Shown: positions 52,432-61,271, numbered from the stretch's first letter. The stretch: 64,000 nucleotides of DNA from Agromyces kandeliae (GCF_009674665.1 NZ_WKJD01000009.1:124001-188000), one strand, 5' to 3'. Translations and numbers: made by a program. The notes: generated by a model not told the origin, from the sequence alone.

Positions 52432-53900
52432 CAGAACTCCCGAGTGACCTGGAATTCGGGCTGGAAGACCGACATGGGCAGCGGGATCCCGACGTCGGCG
52501 AGGTGCTCGGCGAACCTGGGCCGCACACCCGTGGCGGCGGCGTGACCACGGAAGCGCCCGTGCTCGTCGATGCCGGCCGAGTAGTCGAAGGTGAACGCAT
52601 CCTGGAGCGTCACGATGTCGCCCTCCATGCCCTGCACCTCGGTGACGTGCGTGATCCGCCTGGTCCCGTCCTTCAGACGACCGATCTGGATGATGATGTC
52701 GAGCGCGGAGGCGATCTGCTCGCGGATGGCCCGCAGGGGCAGGTCCATGCCCGCCATCAGGACGAGCGTCTCCATTCGCGAGATGGCGTCTCGAGGCGAG
52801 TTCGCGTGGATGGTCGAGATGGAGCCCTCGTGGCCCGTATTCATGGCCTGGAGCATGTCGAGGCTCTCGCCGCCTCGAACCTCGCCGATGACGATGCGGT
52901 CGGGTCGCATGCGGAGGGAGTTGCGGACGAGGTCGCGGATCGTGACCTCGCCCCGCCCCTCGATGTTGGACGGTCGCGATTCGAGCCGGACGACGTGGTC
53001 CTGCTGCAGCTGCAGTTCGACGGCGTCCTCGATCGTGATGATGCGCTCGCTCGTGGGGATGAATGCCGAGAGCACGTTGAGCAGCGTGGTCTTGCCTGTT
53101 CCGGTACCGCCCGAGACGAGGATGTTGAGTCGTCCGCGCACGGCGGCGTCGAGGACGGTCGCCATCTCGCGACTCATCGTGCCGAACGAGACCAGGTCCT
53201 CGACGGTGTACGGGGTCTGCGCGAACTTCCGGACGGTGAGGGAGGGCCCGTTGACCGCGAGGGGAGGGATGATCGCGTTGACGCGCGACCCGTCCTCGAG
53301 CCGAGCATCGACCAGGGGAGACGACTCGTCGATGCGGCGTCCGACACGCGACACGATGCGGTCGATCACGCGGCGGAGCTGCGCCTCGCTCGTGAATCGC
53401 AGCGAGGACTCCTGGAGGCGTCCGCTGCGCTCGACGTAGATCTGGTCATGCCGGTTGACCATGACCTCGGTGATGGTCGGGTCGTCGAGCAGTGGCTCGA
53501 GCGGCCCGTATCCGAGCACGTCCGCCGAGATCTCGTCGATGAGGCGATTGCGCTCGGCACTGGTGAGCGCGGTCTGCTCGGTGGCGACGATCTGGCCGAG
53601 TTCGGCGCGGGCGAGCGCATGCAGCTTCTCCTCGGTCATCGAGGAGTCGTTGAGGCGGTTCCCGATCCGCGAGAACAGTTCTTGGGCGGCCGACTCCTTG
53701 AATGCGGCCAACGGGTCGGCCGTCGGTTCGACGTGCGCCGTCGGGACCACGACGATCTCCGGCTGGACGTCATCGTTCCGAGCCTCGGACGGCTCGAGCT
53801 CGTCGACCTCTTCGTCGACCACGGGGCTCTCGGGCGCGGGCGCGGCATCCGGAGTGCGTCGGATGCCGCGCGCGGCGTCGAGTCGTTCGTTCAACCTCAT
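52431..53900 (-). CDS. tadA: Tad pilus assembly ATPase TadA (CpaF)
   Basis: This 489-residue secretion ATPase has Walker A GGTGTGKT (264-271), the Asp-box-type IITIEDAVELQLQ, Walker B region RIVIGEVRGGESLDML and the His-box-type GHEGSISTIHAN. The N-terminal 60 residues are acidic and Pro-rich. It powers Flp pilus extension (and in some species retraction). The ATG overlaps the tadZ stop (ATGA). Confidence 0.95.
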   Translation of the reverse strand: MRLNERLDAARGIRRTPDAAPAPESPVVDEEVDELEPSEARNDDVQPEIVVVPTAHVEPTADPLAAFKESAAQELFSRIGNRLNDSSMTEEKLHALARAELGQIVATEQTALTSAERNRLIDEISADVLGYGPLEPLLDDPTITEVMVNRHDQIYVERSGRLQESSLRFTSEAQLRRVIDRIVSRVGRRIDESSPLVDARLEDGSRVNAIIPPLAVNGPSLTVRKFAQTPYTVEDLVSFGTMSREMATVLDAAVRGRLNILVSGGTGTGKTTLLNVLSAFIPTSERIITIEDAVELQLQQDHVVRLESRPSNIEGRGEVTIRDLVRNSLRMRPDRIVIGEVRGGESLDMLQAMNTGHEGSISTIHANSPRDAISRMETLVLMAGMDLPLRAIREQIASALDIIIQIGRLKDGTRRITHVTEVQGMEGDIVTLQDAFTFDYSAGIDEHGRFRGHAAATGVRPRFAEHLADVGIPLPMSVFQPEFQVTREF

Positions 53901-55315
53901 TCTGCGGCCGCCCTTCTCATGGTGCGTCGGCGTCGGGCATGGGCTTCGGGGTCGATGCGGAGTGCGAGGTCTCGCAACGCGATTGCGGCGTGATCCCTCG
54001 GGTCACTCAGGACCAGCGGGACCCCGCGGTTGCTCGCGAGGAGCACGGCGCTCGACCGGGGCATGAGCACGTTCATCTGCACGCCCGCGATGCGCTCGGC
54101 GTCGCGGACCGTGAGGCCGCTGTGCCGATCCGTGAAGTTCAGCACGATGTGGCGATTCGAGGGCAGGAGTCCGACCTGCTGCAGGAGTTCGAGCTCCGTC
54201 CTCATTGCGCGGAGGCTCGGAACCCCCATGTTGGTGACGAAGACCCCGTCCGTGGCGTTCTCGAGCACGGCGAGCGTGTGCTCGCCGAGCCCCGGCGTGG
54301 TGTCGACGATCACGTACCGGAAGATTCCGGCGAGCCGGCGCAGGAGCGCTCCGAGTTGCTCTGCCGAGACCTCGTCCCCGGCTTCAGGCGACGCGGCCCC
54401 CGGGATGACGTAGAACCCCTCCGGATGACGGAGGAGGTAGGTCTTCAGCGCCAGCTCGTCGCCGCTCGCGGCGACCTGCACGGAATCGACCAGCGTGTGG
54501 GTCGGCTCGAGGTCGAGCGCTGTCGCGATGTCGCCGAACTGGACGTCGGCATCGACGAGCACCACCGAGTTGGGCGCTGCAGCGGCGAGCGCCGCGGCGA
54601 GGTTCACCGAGACGGTCGTCTTGCCCTGCCCGCCCTTCGGGGCGACGACGGCGAGCACGTCGGTTCTGGCCCCTTCGGGCAGTTCCGCGGGGAACAGCCA
54701 CTCGGGTTCCGGTTCCGGTTCCGGCTCCGGCTCCGGCTCCGGCTCGGGTTCCGGCTCCGGCTCGGGTTCATCGACGGCCTGCGGCTCGGCCACAGCCTCG
54801 GCCTGCGCCAGGGTGGATCCGGCGAGGAGCCGACGCAGGAGGTCGTCGTCTCCAACCGGACCGGCAGCCTCCTGAGGCGGCTCCTGGACCGGCACATAGG
54901 CGCGATCGCCCCAATCGCCGAGGGTGGTGTCGATGTCGTGCGCCTGTGCGAGCCAGTCGCGCAGCCGGGCGAAGAGCGCCAGCGTGACCGCCTCGCTCGC
55001 GTCGGGAGCGAGCACGGCATGCAGGCGCATCCCGTCGACCCAGTCCTCGAGGTCCGCCCGCTGTTCGCGAACCACGATGATGCCGACGTGCGGATACTGC
55101 TCGAGGAAGGACTCGACGAGCTGCCGCGACTCCTCGTAGTTGACCACCGGGCCGAGCAGCACGATATGCGGCGCCTGGCCCGGAACCTGGGCGAGGACCT
55201 GGTCGATGCCGAAGCTCAGGTACTCGCCGGCGACGCTCGCGAGCTCACTGCCGAGCATCGAGCCGAGGCGGGACTCGTACTCGACGCTGCGACTGATGAG
55301 CAGGTATCGGGTCAC
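53897..55315 (-). CDS. tadZ: TadZ/CpaE-like localisation ATPase with Glu-Pro repeat linker
   Basis: This 472-residue protein has a receiver-like N-terminal domain (about 1-125), then a variable linker that contains 11 consecutive Glu-Pro dipeptides (183-205), and a C-terminal ParA/MinD-type ATPase. The deviant Walker A is KGGQGKT (227-233), followed by VVLVDADVQFGD and VIVDTTPGLGEHT. TadZ/CpaE places the Tad machine in the cell. The EP tract probably forms a stiff extended spacer. The start at 55315 overlaps the cpaB stop, and the end overlaps tadA. Confidence 0.9.
   Translation of the reverse strand: MTRYLLISRSVEYESRLGSMLGSELASVAGEYLSFGIDQVLAQVPGQAPHIVLLGPVVNYEESRQLVESFLEQYPHVGIIVVREQRADLEDWVDGMRLHAVLAPDASEAVTLALFARLRDWLAQAHDIDTTLGDWGDRAYVPVQEPPQEAAGPVGDDDLLRRLLAGSTLAQAEAVAEPQAVDEPEPEPEPEPEPEPEPEPEPEPEWLFPAELPEGARTDVLAVVAPKGGQGKTTVSVNLAAALAAAAPNSVVLVDADVQFGDIATALDLEPTHTLVDSVQVAASGDELALKTYLLRHPEGFYVIPGAASPEAGDEVSAEQLGALLRRLAGIFRYVIVDTTPGLGEHTLAVLENATDGVFVTNMGVPSLRAMRTELELLQQVGLLPSNRHIVLNFTDRHSGLTVRDAERIAGVQMNVLMPRSSAVLLASNRGVPLVLSDPRDHAAIALRDLALRIDPEAHARRRRTMRRAAAE
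54701..54769. repeat. 6-bp repeat encoding the Glu-Pro tract of TadZ
   Basis: The plus strand reads as variants of GGNTCC/GGNTCG over 69 bp, 23 codons of alternating Glu and Pro on the minus strand. The unit is variable at the third codon position, so the protein repeat is probably conserved by selection. Confidence 0.85.
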
Positions 55316-56076
55316 GGCAGGATGTTGGCTGGTCCGATGAGCTGCGAGCCGTCGGTGCTCGTGTCCTCGTTCTGCAGGGTGAGCCAGACTCCGGCGAGGT
55401 CGTCCTCCTGCATCTCACGCGCCCAGACGAGCTTCTCGATCTGCGGTGCGGTCATCGCCATCGTGACCATGATGTTCTGCACGGCGTTCGTCGTCTCTTC
55501 TCCGTCCGCCGGGGTGAACGTCGAGCCGGCCTTGACCCGCGTGACGAGCACCTGGTTGTCGATGAACCGCGTCGCGGGCGAGGTCGTCACCGTGCCCTCC
55601 GCGTTCGGTTCGCCGGGATAGATCTTGTTGGTGACCACGATGCCGATCCGGCTCCCGGGCTGGATCGCGCCGCCGACGACCCGCTGCACCTCGAGCGCCA
55701 CGGTGACCTCCTGCATGCCCTCGGGCACCGGTACGTCGCCCTGAGCCGCGAGGACGGCCGGGTCCACGAACCGGTCCTCGCGCAGCTGGTCGCCTGGGAG
55801 CAACTCGGCTGCCGCGACCAGGCCCTCGAGATCGGCGAGGTCGGTCACGCGATCCTCTGCGACGGAGATCGCCGGCAGTTCGGTGAGCGAGATGAACTCC
55901 TCGATCTGAGACGCCGACGTGCCCTCCGGGATCGACTCGTCGACGATGTACACGTCGACGAACTCGGCCCCTTCGGCGGCCCGCTGGTCGGCGCCTCGGA
56001 CGTATCCGACGAGCACGACGGTGCCGACGATTGCGAGGACCAGGGCGACGACGGCTCCGATGATGCGAGTCTTCAT
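55312..56076 (-). CDS. cpaB: Flp pilus assembly protein CpaB (RcpC-like)
   Basis: This 254-residue protein has an N-terminal membrane anchor (RIIGAVVALVLAIVGTVVLV) and an extracytoplasmic SAF-type domain (LLPGDQLREDRF) with the RcpC/CpaB C-terminal region (MQEVTVALEVQRVVGGAIQPG, RIGIVV). It is thought to act in pilus biogenesis at the cell envelope. A typical Shine-Dalgarno site is not evident, but the gene is 48 nt after the previous one on the same strand and overlaps tadZ by 4 bases. Confidence 0.88.
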   Translation of the reverse strand: MKTRIIGAVVALVLAIVGTVVLVGYVRGADQRAAEGAEFVDVYIVDESIPEGTSASQIEEFISLTELPAISVAEDRVTDLADLEGLVAAAELLPGDQLREDRFVDPAVLAAQGDVPVPEGMQEVTVALEVQRVVGGAIQPGSRIGIVVTNKIYPGEPNAEGTVTTSPATRFIDNQVLVTRVKAGSTFTPADGEETTNAVQNIMVTMAMTAPQIEKLVWAREMQEDDLAGVWLTLQNEDTSTDGSQLIGPANILP

Positions 56077-56124
56077 GTTGGGATGCTTTCGGGTCGGGCG
56101 GCGGGGGTTCCCGGGTCGTCGGGA

Positions 56125-57108
56125 TCAGTCGAGCAGGTCTGCGAGTTGGCTGTCGGTGATGACGAGTCGGACCACGTCGACTCCGAAGTCGGGGCCTCCG
56201 ACCTCCCAGTCGGCTCCGAGGTCGACCCACTCGGTGAAGTATCCCTGGATGCCGCGGCAGGCGCCGACGCAGGCAGGCGAGAGCGGATCGGGGTTGTTGA
56301 ACACGCCCGGCCCGCCACCGGTGAGCTTCCAGCCGGTGACGACGAAGGCGGCGAAGGCCATGATGTGGAACTCGCCGTTCTGGCCGTTGATGTCGTTGCC
56401 TCCGTCGTAGACCGGCACGAGCACGGTCTCTCCCTCGAGGTCGTTGAAGAGGTAGGCGCACTCGGCTGCCGGGTCGATGCCGGGGTCGCTCCCCACGAAG
56501 CCGGTGTCGAGGTCGATGAACGTCTCGCACTGGCCGCCCTCGAGGTCGAGCCAGCCGAACCCGCCCTCGACGGGCTGGCCATCGGCGCGGGTGCAGTCGT
56601 TCTCACTGGTCTGGTGGTACTCGATGAGCACGCGGATCTCGAGCGTCGGGTCCTGGAACTCGCAGAGCGACAGGGCGAGCGGGAGCACGATGCCCGAGTT
56701 CGGGCTGCCCCACTCGGCCGAGCTCACGGCCTGGACGACCGTGGAGTCCATGCCCGTGAGGACCGACGCGAGCGGATGACTGACGGAATTGTCGGTCGTG
56801 ACGGTCACCCGGTTGGCGTCGTAGTCGATCTGCGGTGCGAGCGCCGTCGGGCTCGAGATGAACGAGTTCTGCAGGACGAACTCGCTCGCGATGCCGCCGG
56901 CGCTCGCGCCGCAGGCGGATTCATCGGCAGCGCATGCGGTCGCGACGGCCATCGCGGCGCCGTCGGCGCCGTTCTGCTGGGCGGCGCGCTCCGCGTACAG
57001 CGCGCCGACGTCGACGGCGATGGCTGCGGCGCCGATCAGGGGGACGATCATGAGCCCGACGAGCACGGCGCTCGCGCCATGCTCGCCGCCCCGGAGCCGT
57101 TCGATCAT
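56125..57108 (-). CDS. TadG-like pseudopilin/pilus-associated protein
   Basis: This 327-residue protein opens with a short positive stretch and a membrane helix (HGASAVLVGLMIVPLIGAAAIAVD), the form of TadE/TadG-like proteins (putative Flp pilus-assembly TadE/G-like), and then a large extracytoplasmic domain with several Cys pairs (CAADESAC, CEFQDPT, CVGAC). The ATG I use overlaps the tadE stop (ATGA); a start three codons earlier is possible. It probably takes part in surface display or secretion of the pilus. Confidence 0.85.
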   Translation of the reverse strand: MIERLRGGEHGASAVLVGLMIVPLIGAAAIAVDVGALYAERAAQQNGADGAAMAVATACAADESACGASAGGIASEFVLQNSFISSPTALAPQIDYDANRVTVTTDNSVSHPLASVLTGMDSTVVQAVSSAEWGSPNSGIVLPLALSLCEFQDPTLEIRVLIEYHQTSENDCTRADGQPVEGGFGWLDLEGGQCETFIDLDTGFVGSDPGIDPAAECAYLFNDLEGETVLVPVYDGGNDINGQNGEFHIMAFAAFVVTGWKLTGGGPGVFNNPDPLSPACVGACRGIQGYFTEWVDLGADWEVGGPDFGVDVVRLVITDSQLADLLD

Positions 57109-57527
57109 CCGCCGCATACCATCTGCCCTTCCGCCTGGAGCTCGAATGTATCGCCGGTCGCCCACTCCCAGAACCCGGGGATGATGAGGTCGACCGTGTA
57201 CGTGATGTTCGCGTGAACCGGAGTGCCTTCGTCGAGGTCCTCGCAGGTGCCGACGCTGAGGAGCACTTGACCGGGGTCGATGGCCGGATTCAAGGCCGGC
57301 GCCGTGGCGACCGCGGCGGACTGGGCCTCGCCCACGTTGTCGCGGATCGCCATCACCCGTGCGGCCTCGCGCGCGGCGTTCGACAGCTGGATCTGGATGT
57401 TGAACAGTCGTCCGAATTCGAAGATGCCGAGGATCAGGAGGAGCAGGATGGGCAGCACGAGGGCGAACTCGACTGCGGCAGCACCTCTCTCCTTGCGCAG
57501 CGACACGATCCTCACCTGTTCAGACAC
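57105..57527 (-). CDS. tadE: TadE-like pseudopilin
   Basis: This 140-residue protein has the TadE pattern: basic start, GAAAVEFALVLPILLLLILGIFEFG (processing site at Gly-Ala, Glu at +5 and a hydrophobic helix), then a soluble domain with a Cys pair (TCEDLDEG and MVCGG). It would be cleaved by the prepilin peptidase at 58.1 kb. The first codon is GTG with GAGGG almost touching it. It comes after a strong hairpin that follows the pilin gene. Confidence 0.9.
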   Translation of the reverse strand: MSEQVRIVSLRKERGAAAVEFALVLPILLLLILGIFEFGRLFNIQIQLSNAAREAARVMAIRDNVGEAQSAAVATAPALNPAIDPGQVLLSVGTCEDLDEGTPVHANITYTVDLIIPGFWEWATGDTFELQAEGQMVCGG

Positions 57528-57540
57528 CCCTCAGGAAATG

Positions 57541-57584
57541 TCCATGCACTGGAGGCCGTCATGAGACGACCTCCAGTGCATGGA
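57541..57584 (-). terminator. Strong hairpin after the flp pilin gene
   Basis: TCCATGCACTGGAGG(C/T)CGTC arms of 20 bp with one wobble position surround a 4-nt loop, 30 nt after the flp stop. It should stop most transcripts, so flp RNA greatly exceeds that of the tad genes. Confidence 0.8.
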
Positions 57585-57613
57585 GACGCGACGTAGACTC
57601 GCGCGCCGATGGA

Positions 57614-57808
57614 TCAGAGCGCGGCCGCGACCGCCTGGAAGATGGCGTCGAGGTTCGTACCGATGAGGGTGACCGCGGCGATGATCACGACGGCGATTAA
57701 AGCGACCATGAGGCCGTACTCGACGGCGGTCGCCCCCTCCTCCTTGGCGCGGATCTCGGCGATGCGGCTGACGGCCTTGGCCTGAGCCTTGGCGAGAAGC
57801 TTGGACAT
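57614..57808 (-). CDS. flp: Flp-type pilin
   Basis: This 64-residue prepilin has a leader with EIRAKEEG and then ATAVEYGLMVALIAVVIIAAV, the Flp processing site and hydrophobic polymerisation helix with Glu at +5 after the cleavage. The tail is very short, as is usual for Flp. GAAGGG lies 8 nt before the ATG. It is the first gene of the Tad operon, with a long leader upstream and a strong hairpin downstream. Confidence 0.95.
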   Translation of the reverse strand: MSKLLAKAQAKAVSRIAEIRAKEEGATAVEYGLMVALIAVVIIAAVTLIGTNLDAIFQAVAAAL

Positions 57809-58000
57809 GAGAGACACCCTTCGGGTCGAACAGATTTTGGGTGCCGCCCACCTGGGTAAGCGGCCAGTGAACCGTATCGATGCGAACGAATCGGCCGCTA
57901 TGCCCCATTTCGGGGCACCCCCCGACTGGGTACAGCCAGGGGGACAAACGTGATCCCCGCGTAACCGAAGATCAGTCAATTCAGTGCTAAAGTCCGCGAT
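57809..58000 (-). promoter_or_regulatory. Long leader/promoter region of flp
   Basis: About 190 nt separate the flp start from an AT-richer region with TTGACT (minus strand, near 57975) as a possible -35. The transcript could form several stems, among them AGCGGCC with GGCCGCT and TGCCCC-GAAAT-GGGGCA. Two loosely similar 19-mers (57840-57858 and 57914-57932, sharing CTGGGTA) lie in it. I found no match to the cyclic-di-GMP-I riboswitch consensus. Confidence 0.4.
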
Positions 58001-58063
58001 TCGGGGTACAGCACGCGAGTCGTCAGGGGACACGGGGCACCGATCCGGAGTCATGGACCCGAT

Positions 58064-58723
58064 TCACGCCCCGAAGGCGACCACCGCCAGCATCGCCCCC
58101 GCCACCATCGACGGCCCGAACGGCACCGACCCCTTGAGCGTCACCCGCCGCATCGCGAGCGCCACGATCGCCACGACGCCGCCGACGAGGAACGCCCCCA
58201 TCAGCCCGGCCACCCACATGAGCCAGCCGAACCATCCGAGCGCCAACCCCAGCGGCAGCGCGAACTTCACGTCTCCCATGCCCATCGCCTTCGGCGAGAC
58301 GAGGGCGAGCACGAAGTAGAAGAGGAACATGCCGGCGGAGCCGGCGGCCGCCCAGGCCAGGCGGACCCACTCCCCCGTGAGCACGGCCCCCACCACGAGC
58401 AGCACCGCGACCACGAGCAGGGTCGGGAACACCATGGCGTTCGGGAGCCGCTTCTCGGTGAGGTCGACGATCGACAGCGCGACGCCGGCGGCGGCGAGCG
58501 CCAGGAGCGCCGGCAGCACAGGGTCGAGGCCGAACCGCCACGCCAGCGCCCCGAACAGCAGTGCGGTCGTACCCGCCGACGAGGCGCGGAGGGCGCGCAG
58601 CGGCATCCGCCCCGCTGCGTCGCGACGGATGTTGCGGTCGGCCCACGCCGCGAGCGGCCACCAGCCGAGCACGACGCCGATGAGGGCGGCCCCGACGACG
58701 AGGGCGACGGGGGCGAGCGGCAT
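58064..58723 (-). CDS. Type IV prepilin peptidase (A24, TadV/CpaA type)
   Basis: This 219-residue polytopic protein has the two aspartates of A24 peptidases: the first in LSIVDLTEKRLPNAMV and the second in GMGDVKFALPLG (the GxGD motif). It lacks the N-terminal methylase zinc domain of PilD. It would cleave the Flp and TadE leaders. It is the only candidate in the window, immediately upstream of flp on the same strand. No Shine-Dalgarno site precedes the ATG, but a TACGCT box lies 7 nt upstream. Confidence 0.9.
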   Translation of the reverse strand: MPLAPVALVVGAALIGVVLGWWPLAAWADRNIRRDAAGRMPLRALRASSAGTTALLFGALAWRFGLDPVLPALLALAAAGVALSIVDLTEKRLPNAMVFPTLLVVAVLLVVGAVLTGEWVRLAWAAAGSAGMFLFYFVLALVSPKAMGMGDVKFALPLGLALGWFGWLMWVAGLMGAFLVGGVVAIVALAMRRVTLKGSVPFGPSMVAGAMLAVVAFGA

Positions 58724-58730
58724 GATGTGC

Positions 58731-58736
58731 AGCGTA
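58731..58736 (-). promoter_or_regulatory. -10 box of predicted leaderless prepilin peptidase gene
   Basis: TACGCT on the minus strand lies 7 nt before the ATG at 58723. Confidence 0.45.
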
Positions 58737-58799
58737 GCGCGGCGCGCGATGCGCGCGCGGCGTAGGCTCCCCCACGACGGCATCGATGAGGGGGATGAC

Positions 58800-59120
58800 A
58801 TGGACGAGGCCCAGGCGACCTTCGACGCGGTCACCGACGAACTGCTCGAGGACACCGACTACGACGTGGATGCCACGCCCGACGGGCTGCTCGTGAAAGG
58901 CCACCTCTTCGCGTTCCTCGAGGACGGCGACCTCGTCGTCGAGCTGCCCGAGGCGCGGTCCGCCGACTTGCGGGCGCGAAGCATCGCGACGCCGTTCCAC
59001 TCGACGCGCGGCGGCGACAGCCGCACCTGGGTGCGCGTCGCCGACCGCGAGCTCTGGTCCGAACTCGCGCGCGAGGCGCACGCCTACGTCGGCGAGCCGC
59101 CGGTCGGCCGGCAGTCGTGA
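58800..59120 (+). CDS. TfoX N-terminal/YjbR-like small protein
   Basis: This 106-residue protein has the TfoX-N pattern: FDAVTDELLEDTDYDVD, GLLVKGHLFAFLEDGDLVVELPEARSADL, then WVRVADRELWSELAREAHAYV. The family is small, cytoplasmic and of uncertain function; it can be a domain of the competence regulator TfoX. GAGGGGG lies just before the ATG. Confidence 0.72.
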   Translation: MDEAQATFDAVTDELLEDTDYDVDATPDGLLVKGHLFAFLEDGDLVVELPEARSADLRARSIATPFHSTRGGDSRTWVRVADRELWSELAREAHAYVGEPPVGRQS

Positions 59121-59240
59121 CCGCAGCGATCTGACGGCCATCCGGCATCGACCACCCGAACGGGGGTCACGGACGGCGCTGCGGTCCCCTATCGTCCGTC
59201 CCATCGGCGGAGGCCGAACGCCGCCGGAAGGAAGGCCACG

Positions 59241-59852
59241 ATGCGCATCCTGTCCCGCACCACCCTCGCCCTCACCGTCGTCGCCGCGATCGCGATGTTC
59301 GGGATCGCCGCCCCGGCGCAGGCCGCGCCACCGGCGCACAGCAACGCGCCGGCCGCATCCGCAACGGCGGGCGCGCCGACCGGGCAGGACGTCACCATCA
59401 CCTACGACCTCAACCGCGGGGCCCAGGCGATCGCCGGCCAGGCCTGCGAACTCGACGGCGGCGACATCCCGTGCGACGACGTCGCCGACTCGACCACCAA
59501 GAAGGCGTCGACCTACTCCGTCGACCTGACCGGCCTGTCCGTCGGCGACCACGTCTTCACGGTCACGTTCGTGCTGACCGACGGCGGCACGGCCGCCGCG
59601 TCGGCCGAGTTCACCATCGAGCAGACGCTCGAGGAGGCGTGCGCCTCACTGACCGGGATCCTGACCACGTCGGAGACCGAGACCTGGGTGTGGAAGTGCA
59701 TCGCTGACCCGTACACGGGCAGCATCCCGACCCCGATCGAGCTGGTCGAGACGGGCATCGAGGTGCTCACGCCGTACTGCGAGTCGGGTGACTTCGGCGG
59801 CTCGTTCGCCTCCGCGCCGCCGCTGCTCGGAGAGTGGTACTGCAACGCCTGA
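59241..59852 (+). CDS. Secreted cysteine-containing protein of unknown function
   Basis: This 203-residue protein has a Sec signal (RILSRTTLALTVVAAIAMFG, cleavage after AQA), an Ala/Thr/Pro-rich linker, and an Ig-like segment (DVTITYDLNRG, VGDHVFTVTFVLTDGG). The mature part has six Cys residues, compatible with three disulphides. I recognise no family. AAGGAAGG precedes the ATG. It converges on fprA. Confidence 0.75.
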   Translation: MRILSRTTLALTVVAAIAMFGIAAPAQAAPPAHSNAPAASATAGAPTGQDVTITYDLNRGAQAIAGQACELDGGDIPCDDVADSTTKKASTYSVDLTGLSVGDHVFTVTFVLTDGGTAAASAEFTIEQTLEEACASLTGILTTSETETWVWKCIADPYTGSIPTPIELVETGIEVLTPYCESGDFGGSFASAPPLLGEWYCNA

Positions 59853-59891
59853 GCGGCCGCGGGCAGCGGCGCCCGAGACCGCGCCGCGGAG

Positions 59892-61271
59892 CTAGACCTC
59901 GCCCCGCGAGATCCCCACCATCTCGTCGCGCGGCACGACCTTGATGCGCGTGCGCTCCTCGGCGGCGCCGAGCGACTGCTCGTGCTCGTCGAGGCGGTGC
60001 CATCCGTCGAGGTCGGTCCACTGGATGCCGCGGGACTCGAGCAACTCGATCACCGACTCCTCCGACGGCGACTCGGGCCGCCACCAGTTGCCGAGGTCGT
60101 TGATGAGGTGCTTGATCGTCTCCATGGCGTCGGACTTGGTGTGCCCGATGAGGCCGACGGGGCCGCGCTTGATCCAGCCGGTCGCGTAGACGCCGTACAT
60201 CTGGCGCGACTGTCCGGTCTCCTTGTCGCGCATGAGCACCTGGCCTTCGTGGTTCGGGATGACGCCGAACTTCTTGTCGAAGGGGATGCCGGGCAGCGGC
60301 GAACCGAAGTAGCCGACGGCGCGGTAGAGCGCCTGGATCGGGATCTCGCGGATCTCGCCGGTGCCGACGACGCCGCCCTCGCCGTCGGGCGCGGTGCGCT
60401 CGTAGCGCAGTGCGGCGACGCGGCCGTTGCCGTCGTCGACGACCTCGAGGGGCTTGGCGAAGAAGTGCAGGTGCAGGCGACGCGACGCCTGTCCGGTCTC
60501 GCGCTGCCGCCACTGCTGCAGCACCTTGTCGATCACGAAGACCTGCTTGTTGCCGGCGACGGCCGCGCGCGCGGCATCGTCGTAGTCGAAGTCCTCGTCG
60601 TAGACGATCATGTCGACATCGCGCAGCTCGCCGAGCTCGCGCAGCTCGAGCGGCGTGAACTTCACCGAGGTCGGGCCGCGACGGCCGAACACGTGCACGT
60701 CCGTCACGGGCGACGCCTTCAGCCCCTCGTAGACGTTCGCGGGGATCTCGGTCGGCAGCAGGTCCTCCGCGTGCTTCGCGAGCATGCGCGCGGCATCCAG
60801 CGCGACGTTCCCGTTGCCGATGACGCCGACCGACTTCGCGTCGAGCGGCCACTCGCGCGGGTAGTCGGGGTGCCCGTCGTACCAGCTGACGAAGTCGGCC
60901 GCCCCGTACGAGCCCTCGAGCTCGACGCCCGGGATGTGCAGGTCGGCGTCCTTCACGGCGCCGGTGGCGAAGATGACGGCGTTGTAGTGCTTCTTGAGGT
61001 CGGCGAGCGTGATGTCCTCGCCGAAGCGCACGTTGCCGAAGATGCGGATGTCACCGCGGTCGAGCACCTCGCGGAGCGCCGTGATGATGCCCTTGATGCG
61101 CGGGTGGTCGGGGGCGACGCCGTAGCGCACCAGCCCGTACGGCGCGGGCAGGTGGTCGAACAGGTCGATCGACACGTCGAAGTTCCGCTCGGACTTGAGC
61201 AGGATGTCGGCGGCGTAGATGCCGGCCGGGCCCGCGCCAACGATGGCCAGGCGCAACTTGTTCCTCGTCAC
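59892..61271 (-). CDS. fprA: Ferredoxin-NADP+ reductase (FprA type)
   Basis: This 459-residue flavoprotein matches the adrenodoxin-reductase-like FprA: FAD-binding GAGPAGIYAADIL, YGLVRYGVAPDHP, an NADP-binding GNGNVALDAARML, and ATGWIKRGPVGLIGHTK near the end. It moves electrons between NADPH and ferredoxin or flavodoxin. The GTG start has AGGAGG at 9 nt. It belongs to a minus-strand block with polyprenyl diphosphate synthase and MenG. Confidence 0.93.
   Translation of the reverse strand: MTRNKLRLAIVGAGPAGIYAADILLKSERNFDVSIDLFDHLPAPYGLVRYGVAPDHPRIKGIITALREVLDRGDIRIFGNVRFGEDITLADLKKHYNAVIFATGAVKDADLHIPGVELEGSYGAADFVSWYDGHPDYPREWPLDAKSVGVIGNGNVALDAARMLAKHAEDLLPTEIPANVYEGLKASPVTDVHVFGRRGPTSVKFTPLELRELGELRDVDMIVYDEDFDYDDAARAAVAGNKQVFVIDKVLQQWRQRETGQASRRLHLHFFAKPLEVVDDGNGRVAALRYERTAPDGEGGVVGTGEIREIPIQALYRAVGYFGSPLPGIPFDKKFGVIPNHEGQVLMRDKETGQSRQMYGVYATGWIKRGPVGLIGHTKSDAMETIKHLINDLGNWWRPESPSEESVIELLESRGIQWTDLDGWHRLDEHEQSLGAAEERTRIKVVPRDEMVGISRGEV

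Noticed and set aside
57809-58000. A cyclic-di-GMP-I or similar riboswitch before flp.
   Set aside because: The conserved core sequences of that class could not be found in the leader; only generic stems are visible.
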